From: an uncultured Paracoccaceae bacterium
GTDB lineage: Bacteria; Pseudomonadota; Alphaproteobacteria; Rhodobacterales; Rhodobacteraceae
NCBI GenBank assembly: GCA_937883775.1
Contig: CAKZXZ010000145.1
Span: forward strand, 1 to 49,108
Length of the DNA stretch: 49,108 nt
Direction of reading: 5' to 3'
This document shows positions 10,674-18,064 of this stretch, one piece after another (the first letter of the stretch is position 1; every line of letters starts with the position of its first letter). The notes beneath the pieces were generated by a model that was not told the origin of the DNA, did no database searches, and saw nothing but the letters and a program-made list of their open reading frames with translations. Made by a program: the position numbers and the translations under genes.

Positions 10674-11273
10674 ATGCCCGCCCTGAAACCAACATCCTTT
10701 TACGCCACGATCACCTTTCTGGGCCGCGTTCCGGATCGCAAAGCAAGCCTGCGCTCAGAGCCGCTGAACGAGGTTTTTGCCAGCTTTGCGGGTGTTGAAG
10801 GCGAAGATCACGGGGGCCAGACGCGGGCGTCATGCAGTCGGGTCATCTCGCAGCATCCGCGCGGTACGGTCATCCGCAATGTCCGTCAGTTTGCCGTCGT
10901 CTCAGCCGAAGAGATGGCGCAGGTGGTTGATGCGATGGGTGTCGATCATTTTGATCCCACATGGGTCGGCGCGTCGATGGTTGTCGAGGGCTTGCCGGAC
11001 CTCACCCACCTGCCACCGTCCTCGCGGCTGCAATCCGAGGCGGGAACCACGCTGGTCGTTGATATGGAAAACCGCCCCTGCCATCTGCCCGCCAAGGTCA
11101 TCGACGAGGATGCGCCGGGACATGGCAAGGCGTTCAAAGCGGCGGCCAAGCACAAACGCGGCATCACCGCCTGGGTCGAGCGCGAGGGGCCCTTGAAGCT
11201 GGGCGATGTCTTGCGCCTGCATATTCCCGACCAGCCAATCTGGCCGCATCTGGAGGCCGCACGCGCGGGTTAG
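10674..11273 (+). CDS. MOSC domain protein
   Basis: MOSC domains occur at the C-terminus of molybdenum-cofactor sulfurases and in stand-alone proteins such as YiiM; the stand-alone forms are thought to move sulfur or reduce N-hydroxylated compounds with Moco. The 199-residue protein starts at ATG 10674 with AGGAGA ten bases before. A MOSC-like segment is visible (VGASMVVEGLPDLTHLPPSSRL, then VVDMENRPCHLP with the conserved Cys, and GITAWVEREGPLKLGDVLRL). An in-frame ATG at 10620 is less likely. It is a single gene; its stop overlaps the convergent thioesterase stop by four bases. Confidence 0.82.
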   Translation: MPALKPTSFYATITFLGRVPDRKASLRSEPLNEVFASFAGVEGEDHGGQTRASCSRVISQHPRGTVIRNVRQFAVVSAEEMAQVVDAMGVDHFDPTWVGASMVVEGLPDLTHLPPSSRLQSEAGTTLVVDMENRPCHLPAKVIDEDAPGHGKAFKAAAKHKRGITAWVEREGPLKLGDVLRLHIPDQPIWPHLEAARAG

Positions 11274-11683
11274 ACCGGGACCATTGTGCCTTGCAGGACG
11301 GCGACGTGGGTTTCGGTGCTGCCCGTGACCGCATAGACATCAGCGGCCGTCACAAAAAGGCGTCGCCCCGGTTTGAGAACCCGGCCCCGTGCGATCAGAC
11401 GATCGCCTGTCGCGGGCGCCAGCAGATTGATCTTCATCTCGGCGGTCATCACTTCGGCATCCTGCGCCATCAGGGTCAGCGCAGCGTAGCCCGCAGCACT
11501 GTCACCCAAGGCGAAGGTCAAACCGGCATGGACGACGCCGTGTTGCTGCAACCCGTGGGGCTGGATCGGGGCTGATAATGTGATCTGCCCCTCTGACATT
11601 GTTTCGATGCGTGCATCGAACGTCTGCAGCAACGCCTGCCGAGCGAAGCTGTCACAGACTTTAGTGCGGATGATCGTTTCCAT
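11270..11683 (-). CDS. PaaI-type hotdog thioesterase
   Basis: The 137-residue protein belongs to the PaaI/YdiI hotdog acyl-CoA thioesterase family. The core reads QQHGVVHAGLTFALGDSAAGYAAL, with the HGG-like motif as HGVVHAG, followed by TAEMKINLLAPATGDRLIARGRVL. Start is the ATG at 11683-11681; the frame extends upstream but the extension has no family character. The physiological substrate is unknown. The gene is single, convergent with the MOSC gene and divergent from the LytTR regulator. Confidence 0.87.
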   Translation of the reverse strand: METIIRTKVCDSFARQALLQTFDARIETMSEGQITLSAPIQPHGLQQHGVVHAGLTFALGDSAAGYAALTLMAQDAEVMTAEMKINLLAPATGDRLIARGRVLKPGRRLFVTAADVYAVTGSTETHVAVLQGTMVPV

Positions 11684-11839
11684 ATGGTTTGCCTTAACAT
11701 GACTTGCTTGCGATTTTGCTTTAAAGTTATAGGGGTTTCTAGGTGCACTGTCCGCGCGCACGCGTATCTTGTTTGAAGGCCAAAGACGATTACCGCAGTT
11801 AACCAAAATTTTGCCTTTCGAAATCGTCTCCGCGATGAT

Positions 11840-12595
11840 TTGCGCAAACGGCTTTCCAGCCCCATTCCCTACTCAACCGGCTTCTGCGCCACAATGATCG
11901 TTACAATTATTGGGCCGTTCGGTACGTATGGTCGGGTTGGTGAACTGATTTTATTGTTCTACTGGGCGGTCGTGATTTTTTGGTCGGTGTTCAGCTCGAT
12001 TTTTCTATCAAGCCTGGTGCGCGCGTCGATGAAATCGCCCTCTATCCCGGCGACGATCGTGTCGACGCTGTTGTTTACGATAACCTTTGCGCCTTTCCTG
12101 ATCTGGTTCACGGATCTGGCGCTGAAACCTGATCTGGTGGCGCGCCCGTCCAACGTGCAACTGACAGTCTATGTGCTTGTAATCACAACAGCAATCGGTG
12201 TTTTAGTCTATCAGGTCGAGACGCATTTCAAAACCGTCAAACCACAAGGGCCCCGTTTGTGGCGCCGTCTGCCGCAGGCGTTACAGGCCAATATCGTGCG
12301 TCTGTCCAGTGACGGGCATTTTGTGTCGATCCACACGGTCAAGGGCAGTCATCGCATCCGGATCCGCTTTGCGGATGCGACAGCCGAAATGGACGGCGTC
12401 GAGGGAGGGTGTGTGCATCGGTCCCACTGGGTTGCGAAGGCCCATGTCATCGGTGTTGTGAACAAAGCCAATCGGCCTCTTCTGGTCATGTCCGATGGTG
12501 TCGAAGTGCCGGTCAGTCGCACCTATCGCTGCGAAGCCGAACGGATGGGCCTTCTTCCCGTTGAACACAAACCCGATGCGTTAGCGACGTCCTGA
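11840..12595 (+). CDS. Membrane-anchored LytTR-type DNA-binding regulator
   Basis: The 251-residue protein has an N-terminal membrane part with about four helices (roughly residues 15-34, 37-60, 70-90, 105-124) and a C-terminal LytTR DNA-binding domain (about 145-245), recognisable from IVRLSSDGHFVSIHTVKGSHRIRIRF, HRSHWVAKAHV and VPVSRTYR. LytTR proteins bind direct repeats in promoter DNA. There is no histidine-kinase or receiver domain, so the membrane part may sense a signal directly. The start is uncertain: TTG 11840 gives a basic RKR leader; an ATT at 11789 or ATG at 11894 are alternatives. No regulated neighbour is obvious. Confidence 0.8.
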   Translation: MRKRLSSPIPYSTGFCATMIVTIIGPFGTYGRVGELILLFYWAVVIFWSVFSSIFLSSLVRASMKSPSIPATIVSTLLFTITFAPFLIWFTDLALKPDLVARPSNVQLTVYVLVITTAIGVLVYQVETHFKTVKPQGPRLWRRLPQALQANIVRLSSDGHFVSIHTVKGSHRIRIRFADATAEMDGVEGGCVHRSHWVAKAHVIGVVNKANRPLLVMSDGVEVPVSRTYRCEAERMGLLPVEHKPDALATS

Positions 12596-13270
12596 TAGCC
12601 GCAAGGGCAGACGTTGGGGCTTGGGGCCCAGCATGATGGCGTGGGCATCAGGCTCCATCAAGCGGGCAAAAACAGGATCATCGGCGCGCAAACCGCCCGT
12701 ATAGGTGCCGTAGGACGGCATAATCAGCCGCGATTTGTCTAACAGGAACGCCGGACGCGAGATCACGCGACCCCGCGCGGGCAAGCTGACCTTGGGGTGA
12801 TAATGCCCCGACACTTCGCCCGATGCGATCGGTTTGGCGATGTGGCGCAGCACCAAGGGGGACAAGGGCAGCTCGGCCAGATGCGAACCGCCGAATTCAA
12901 CGGGGCCGGGATCATGGTTGCCTTCGATCCAGACCCATTGGCGCCCGGCCTGCAGGCGGGTGATCCAAAGCCTTTCATCATCGGTCAGGCTTTCCGCCGC
13001 CCGCAGATCGTCGAAACTGTCGCCCAGACAAACAACGCTGCGTGCGCCGGTGGCGTTGATATCGGTTTCGAGCCGGGTCAGCGTATCGCGGGTCTCATAG
13101 GGCGGCAGCATGCCGCCACTGCGCCGGGCGATGCGTTCGGACTTGCCCAGATGCAGGTCTGACACGATGAGCATCTGATGCGCGGGCCAATGCAACGCGC
13201 CTGTCCCCAGCGCAATCAATTGCGTTCCGGCAAGGGAAATCTCACAACCGTTCATGATTTGTTCAGACAT
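12581..13270 (-). CDS. pdeM: Ligase-associated DNA-damage-response endonuclease PdeM
   Basis: PdeM is a calcineurin-like metallophosphoesterase found with an Lhr-type helicase, an ATP-dependent ligase and an exonuclease. The five metal motifs are seen: VSDLHLGKSE, GDSFDD, GNHDP and GHYHPK, with a Ser in place of the more usual His/Asp at parts of the second motif. The start is ATG 13270-13268 (229 residues); a nearby ATG at 13255 is possible. It lies 40 bases after the helicase stop, in the same direction, so the two are probably co-transcribed. Its 3' end overlaps the convergent LytTR gene by 15 bases. Confidence 0.9.
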   Translation of the reverse strand: MSEQIMNGCEISLAGTQLIALGTGALHWPAHQMLIVSDLHLGKSERIARRSGGMLPPYETRDTLTRLETDINATGARSVVCLGDSFDDLRAAESLTDDERLWITRLQAGRQWVWIEGNHDPGPVEFGGSHLAELPLSPLVLRHIAKPIASGEVSGHYHPKVSLPARGRVISRPAFLLDKSRLIMPSYGTYTGGLRADDPVFARLMEPDAHAIMLGPKPQRLPLRLSGRR

Positions 13271-13310
13271 GGTCGTTTCAATGCCGCGCCTCGCGCGCAA
13301 TATCAAGCGT

Positions 13311-15758
13311 TTAGTAGGGGACCCGCCATTGCGGCTTGGCCGGTGCAGCAGGAGGCTCATCGGTCAATGCAAGCGCCATCAGGCGTTCGGCCTCTTCCGC
13401 CAGCAGCCGTTCTTCAGCAAGACCTTTGACCGGCACGCGCCCCGGTTCCAGCAAAAGAGGGGCCGCAAGCGGTGTTAACCGCGGCAAGCGTATGTGATCG
13501 ATCCGGTTCTCGACACGGGCGACCATTTCCTCGATCCGGCCGAAATCGACAAGCCCCCGGGTCGCCTCTTCGCGGGTGATTTGCAGCATCAGATGATCGG
13601 GGTCATATTTGTGCAGCGTGTCATACAGGATATCGCTCGAGAACGTCGCCTGCCGCCCTGATTTGCGCTGACCCAGCGTATTGCGCTCCAGCAGCCCCGC
13701 GATATGCGCGCTGGCTTTGAAGGTGCGTTTCATCACGGCATTGCCTGCCAGCCACGTCTCAAGCCCGTCGCGCAGCGCGTCGCGGTCAAAAAGCGGCGCC
13801 GGATCGGTGAGTGGATCCAGCCCCCAGATCATTGTCGCGTAGTCCGTGGCCACGAAACCAAGTGGGTTGAGCCCCATCTCTTCCATGCGTTTGGTTACCA
13901 AAAGCCCCAATGTTTGCATGGCGTTACGCCCCGCAAAACCGTAGACGACCGTATGCGGGCGGCTGTCCAGATCAAAGCTTTCGATCAGCAGCCGGTCCGG
14001 CTTTGGCAGCTGGCTGACCTTGCGTTGCAGCGCAAGCCAATCCGAGGTGTGGTCTGGCAGCTCGGGCCAGTCATCTTGCTGGAATATGCGCATGACGCGA
14101 TTAGACAGCTGGGTTGAGGTGGCGAATTTCGTGCCCAAGAATGTCGCGATTTTCGGCGTGTCCGAACGGCGCCGCGTCACCTCGACCGTCATTTCGCGCA
14201 GCCCCTCATAGCGCACGACCTGCCCGCCGATCAGGAACGTATCACCTGGCGTCAGCGTCGCGGCAAAGCCTTCCTCGACCTCGCCCAGCGGCCTGCCACC
14301 GCCCCGGTTCTTCAGCCGAACCTTCAGTGTATCGGTGTCCTGAATGGTGCCAATATTGGCGCGGATCCGCTGGGCCGCCCGCGGATCGCGCAACTGCCAG
14401 CGGCCATCGGGCAATTGCTTAAGCCGTTGCCACCGATCATAGGCGCGCAAGGCATAGCCGCCGGTGGCGCAAAATGCGACGCAATCATCAAATTCGGCAC
14501 GCGTGAGATCGGCATAAGCGCCCGCGGTCGTCACCTCGGCGTAAAGCGCGTTGGTGTCGAAAGGGCCTGCAGCTGCCGTCAGCAAGATCTGCTGGCACAA
14601 GACGTCGCGCGGCCCGCGCCCGCGCCCATCCCCGTCCAGATCGGCTTCCTTCACCGCTTGAAGTGCGGCGTGGCATTCAACAACCTCGAACCGGTTGGCA
14701 GGCACCAACAGCGCTTTGGAGGGCGCATTATAGCGGTGGTTCGCCCGCCCGATCCGCTGCACAAGGCGCTTCACATTCTTGGGCGCACCGATCTGGATCA
14801 CCAGATCGACGTCGCCCCAGTCGATGCCCAGATCAAGGCTCCCGGTGCAGACGATGGCCTTCAGACTGCCATCCACCATCGCCTGTTCAACCTTCTCGCG
14901 CTGTGCTCGCGCGAGCGAGCCGTGGTGGATGCCGATGGGCAGCCCCTCCTCATTGGCCAGCCACAGGTTGTGAAAAAACAGCTCCGCCTGCGCGCGGGTG
15001 TTGTGGAAGATCAGCGTGGTCTTGTGCTGGCGTACCTGTTCCAGCACCGCCGGGATCGCGTATTTTGCGCCACCGCCCGCCCAAGGGGGCGGCTCATTGA
15101 TGCTCAGCATCGAGATATCGGGCGCGGGCCCCGGATCGGCATGCAGGATTTCGGTCGGATCCGGGTGCTTGGCCAAAAACCGCGCGATCGCCTCAGGGTC
15201 CTCGACCGTCGCGGAAAGACCCACCCGTTTCAGGTCAGGACACAGCGTCTGAAGCCGCGCCAGCGCCAGCATCAGCTGATCGCCGCGCTTGGATTCCGAC
15301 AGCGCGTGGATCTCATCCACGATGATCCGTTTGAGCCCTTTGAACATGCGCGGTGCATCTTCATAGGACGTCAACAGCGCAAGGCTCTCGGGCGTGGTCA
15401 GCAGGATATGCGGCGGGTCCGCGCGCTGGCGTTTCTTACGCGTGGCCGAGGTGTCGCCGGTGCGGTCGTCGATACGGATGGGCAGCGCCATCTCATCGAC
15501 CGGCGTGCGCAGGTTGCGCTTGATATCGGCAGCCAGCGCTTTGAGCGGAGAGACATAAAGCGTGTGCAGCCCCTCATGCGTGCCATCCGCCAAGTCATTG
15601 AGAGTAGGCAGAAACCCCGCCAGTGTCTTACCGCCACCCGTGGGCGCGATCAGCAGCAGCGACGGCGCGCCCGACCGCGCAACCATCTGCTCCTGATGCG
15701 GATGGATCGACCAGCCTTTGCTGGCAAACCAGTCGGCGAAGAGGGGCTTTAATTCCAT
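13311..15758 (-). CDS. Ligase-associated DExH-box DNA helicase (Lhr family)
   Basis: The 815-residue protein is an ATP-dependent superfamily 2 helicase of the Lhr-core type. Walker A APTGGGKT is at about 38-45, the DEIH box follows (IVDEIHALSESKRGDQL), and helicase motifs include LSATVEDPE and VQRIGRANHR. A C-terminal extension with RNRGGGRPLGEVEE and WH-type sequence is typical of this branch. Family members sit with PdeM, a DNA ligase and an MBL-fold exonuclease and are proposed to act in DNA repair. Neither ligase nor exonuclease gene is present next to it here. Start is ATG 15758. Confidence 0.93.
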   Translation of the reverse strand: MELKPLFADWFASKGWSIHPHQEQMVARSGAPSLLLIAPTGGGKTLAGFLPTLNDLADGTHEGLHTLYVSPLKALAADIKRNLRTPVDEMALPIRIDDRTGDTSATRKKRQRADPPHILLTTPESLALLTSYEDAPRMFKGLKRIIVDEIHALSESKRGDQLMLALARLQTLCPDLKRVGLSATVEDPEAIARFLAKHPDPTEILHADPGPAPDISMLSINEPPPWAGGGAKYAIPAVLEQVRQHKTTLIFHNTRAQAELFFHNLWLANEEGLPIGIHHGSLARAQREKVEQAMVDGSLKAIVCTGSLDLGIDWGDVDLVIQIGAPKNVKRLVQRIGRANHRYNAPSKALLVPANRFEVVECHAALQAVKEADLDGDGRGRGPRDVLCQQILLTAAAGPFDTNALYAEVTTAGAYADLTRAEFDDCVAFCATGGYALRAYDRWQRLKQLPDGRWQLRDPRAAQRIRANIGTIQDTDTLKVRLKNRGGGRPLGEVEEGFAATLTPGDTFLIGGQVVRYEGLREMTVEVTRRRSDTPKIATFLGTKFATSTQLSNRVMRIFQQDDWPELPDHTSDWLALQRKVSQLPKPDRLLIESFDLDSRPHTVVYGFAGRNAMQTLGLLVTKRMEEMGLNPLGFVATDYATMIWGLDPLTDPAPLFDRDALRDGLETWLAGNAVMKRTFKASAHIAGLLERNTLGQRKSGRQATFSSDILYDTLHKYDPDHLMLQITREEATRGLVDFGRIEEMVARVENRIDHIRLPRLTPLAAPLLLEPGRVPVKGLAEERLLAEEAERLMALALTDEPPAAPAKPQWRVPY

Positions 15759-15790
15759 AGCTTTGGATATAGGGCGGAGTGGGGGAATGT

Positions 15791-15813
15791 GAGTATTTTT
15801 ACAAAGATGAAGC
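15791..15813 (+). repeat. Dispersed intergenic element, copy 3 (core only)
   Basis: GAGTATTTTTACAAAGATGA plus AGC matches the AT-rich half of the elements at 1038 and 10509; the GC-rich half is degenerate here. It sits between the helicase start and the end of the dehydrogenase gene, overlapping the latter's stop region. Confidence 0.5.
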
Positions 15814-16599
15814 CACAGGTCTCAGCTTGAGGATCACCTCCCGCACTGCTTCGGGCAAAGCGGTATCTGCGTCATCGGGCATGGCGTCGAGGGCGGCGTT
15901 GATATCCTTGACCAGGATCCCGATGGAGTTGTCCTCTTCATATCCGTGCTGGGCAAATTCGATGCTGTTCCAGCCCGAGGCAAGCCAGTTCTGGCCGGAT
16001 GAGGTTTCGATCAGATGCAGCAGTTTGTCTTCATCGAGGTTGGCCTGTTGCGCCCATTCCATGACAAGCCGCGTCATCGCCGTCGATCCAGCGGCCAGCA
16101 GGTTGTTCAGCACTTTGGCTTGCGCACCATTGCCGAACGGACCCATCCGGTGTTGATGCGCCCCCATGGCATCAAACAGCGGCTGCAGCGTGTCGAGGGT
16201 TGCATCATCGCCGCCCAACATGAACGACAAGCGCGCTTCCTGCGCGGCGATCACGGCGCCTGACATCGGTGCATCCACAAGATTTATGTGCGCTGGAACG
16301 CGTTTGCGCAAGGATCTGACATATTTTGGCGAAAGTGTCGAAGAAATCACAATGGTGCGCAGTGTGGGCGAGGTTGTGAAATTGCCCCGCCCGAACAGCA
16401 CATCATCGGTTTGCTGATCGTCGCGAACCACGGAAATCAGCGTCGTGATGCCATCGGCGGCCTCCGTCGGAGAGGTCGTGATCGGCAGATTGCTGTCTTT
16501 TTCCGCGATATCGTAACCGCGTGCAGGAAGGCCCGCTGCGACCATGGCAGCAAGCATCGGGTGGCCCATCCGGCCGCATCCTGCAAGCGTGATACTCAG
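15799..16599 (-). CDS. NAD(P)-binding dehydrogenase, 3-hydroxyisobutyrate dehydrogenase family; likely CTG start
   Basis: This is a beta-hydroxyacid dehydrogenase (HIBADH/GLYR family), about 266 residues, with a Rossmann domain first and an all-alpha domain after (VLNNLLAAGSTAMTRLVMEWA with the K/N helix). The dinucleotide motif GCGRMGHPM lies upstream of the first ATG (16569-16567), so that ATG would remove half of the fold. No ATG, GTG or TTG exists between it and the upstream gene; CTG at 16599-16597 overlaps the stop of the AAA ATPase as CTGA, like an ATGA junction. I therefore propose CTG as the start. The substrate is unknown; the usual catalytic Lys helix is plausible (QAKVLNN). Confidence 0.78.
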   Translation of the reverse strand: MSITLAGCGRMGHPMLAAMVAAGLPARGYDIAEKDSNLPITTSPTEAADGITTLISVVRDDQQTDDVLFGRGNFTTSPTLRTIVISSTLSPKYVRSLRKRVPAHINLVDAPMSGAVIAAQEARLSFMLGGDDATLDTLQPLFDAMGAHQHRMGPFGNGAQAKVLNNLLAAGSTAMTRLVMEWAQQANLDEDKLLHLIETSSGQNWLASGWNSIEFAQHGYEEDNSIGILVKDINAALDAMPDDADTALPEAVREVILKLRPVASSL

Positions 16600-17906
16600 T
16601 GAACGATCTCTTCTTGTTTGACGAACATGTTGGCCCAGGCCCGGTCAATCAGGTCGGGTGTCATCTGGTAGGGTATCCCCTCAAACTCGCAGATGGCAAT
16701 CATTTGGTCGATCAAAAAGACGGGCTGATAGTTTGCATAGACGTTCTCGATCGTGGGGTACTTGACCTTGAGAAGGTGGATCAGCGCCTTTTCGTCCAGC
16801 GGCATTTTCTTTTTGCGTGCCACGAGAGAGAAGATTTTCAGGAAGTCCTTCTGCTCAGGCCCGTCGATCTTGATCTTGAAGAAGATCCGGCGCAGGGCGG
16901 CTTTGTCGAAGATTTCGTTCGGGTGGAAGTTGGTCGAAAAGATGACAAGCGTGTCAAAGGGCACTTCGAATTTTTCACCCGATTGCAGGGCCAAAATGTC
17001 CTTTGATTCCTCAAGCGGAACAATCCAGCGGTTGACCAGCGCTTGGGGCGGTTCTTCCTGGCGGCCAAGGTCGTCCACGATGAAGATGCCGCCGGTCGAT
17101 TTCAGTTGTAGCGGCGCCTGATAGGTGCGCGCGGTCGGGTTGTAGACCAGATCGAGCATGCTGAGTGACAGCTCACCCCCGGTAACCACTGTGGGCCGTT
17201 CGCAGCGCACATAGCGCGTGTCATAGCGGTTGCCGGTGCGGCGCAGGCAGTTGGGATCGTCGGATTGTTCCTCAGCAGCGGAGTGAACGATCGGGTCATA
17301 GACGGTGATGACCTGACCGGAGTATTCAATGGCGCGTGGCACGTAAATCTTGTCACCAAGCGCGTCGCGAATACCGTTTGAAATCGAAGACTTACCGTTG
17401 CCCGGCGGGCCATACATCAGGATCGAGCGCCCGGCAGAGACCGCGGGGCCGAGGTGATCGAGCAGTTCATTGGGTAGCACCAGATGGCCCATCGCATTGG
17501 TCAACTGGTCACGGGTGATCTGGATGTTGCGGATCGACTGGCGCTTGACCTGCTCGCGGTAGACATCCAGCGGGACGGGCATCGCGCCGTAATATTCGGA
17601 TTGCGACAGCGCATCCAAAGCGCGGGCCTTGCCCGCATCTGTCAGCTGATAGCCCATCTCACCGCCTGAGTTGGCGTGCAGAGTACCCGTCGCCTCGACC
17701 AGCTTTTGCTCGCGCGCAAGATCGACAAGTTCCTGTGTGACCGGGACGGGAAGGCAAATGGCCTTGGACAGGTCCGTCACCAGATCAAGGTTCATGCGGA
17801 ACATAGTCTTGAGAAGAATGTCCCGCATCATCACCTGGCCCAGCTTCATGTCCTGAAGCGTTTTCGGTGCGGGTGGCGAGACGACGCCAGTTGTCTGCAT
17901 ATTCAT
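16596..17906 (-). CDS. AAA-family ATPase with N-terminal winged-helix-like region
   Basis: The 436-residue protein has an N-terminal helical/winged-helix-like part (about 20-105), then an AAA ATPase domain with Walker A GPPGNGKSS (166-174) and Walker B IFIVDDLGR (274-282). The ISNGIRDALGDKIYVPRAIEY and VIFSTNFHPNEIFDKAALRRI segments resemble AAA sensor regions. I know no function for it. It lacks membrane segments. It is next to a Tad pilus locus, and I infer that it may assist that system, but this is not shown. Start is ATG 17906; an in-frame ATG two codons on is possible. Confidence 0.85.
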   Translation of the reverse strand: MNMQTTGVVSPPAPKTLQDMKLGQVMMRDILLKTMFRMNLDLVTDLSKAICLPVPVTQELVDLAREQKLVEATGTLHANSGGEMGYQLTDAGKARALDALSQSEYYGAMPVPLDVYREQVKRQSIRNIQITRDQLTNAMGHLVLPNELLDHLGPAVSAGRSILMYGPPGNGKSSISNGIRDALGDKIYVPRAIEYSGQVITVYDPIVHSAAEEQSDDPNCLRRTGNRYDTRYVRCERPTVVTGGELSLSMLDLVYNPTARTYQAPLQLKSTGGIFIVDDLGRQEEPPQALVNRWIVPLEESKDILALQSGEKFEVPFDTLVIFSTNFHPNEIFDKAALRRIFFKIKIDGPEQKDFLKIFSLVARKKKMPLDEKALIHLLKVKYPTIENVYANYQPVFLIDQMIAICEFEGIPYQMTPDLIDRAWANMFVKQEEIVH

Positions 17907-18064
17907 GGATCACAAAACCTGCTGCTGCTCATTCCTGAGAGACGTAATCGGCGTTTATGGCGATATTAGGGACGTGTTGCCAAAACATGGACAAAATGCC
18001 GGTTTATTGCAGGATCAAACGCCGAAAAGGCGACAATTTGAATGACTGAGGTTTGGGTCGGGCA

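Noticed and set aside
11789-11842. CtrA-like pattern upstream of the LytTR gene (GATT-N7-TTAACC)
   Set aside because: First half-site has too many mismatches.
14415-15752. 445-residue open frame on the plus strand opposite the Lhr-like helicase
   Set aside because: Antisense shadow of a high-GC gene; it is Arg/Gln rich with no recognisable domain.
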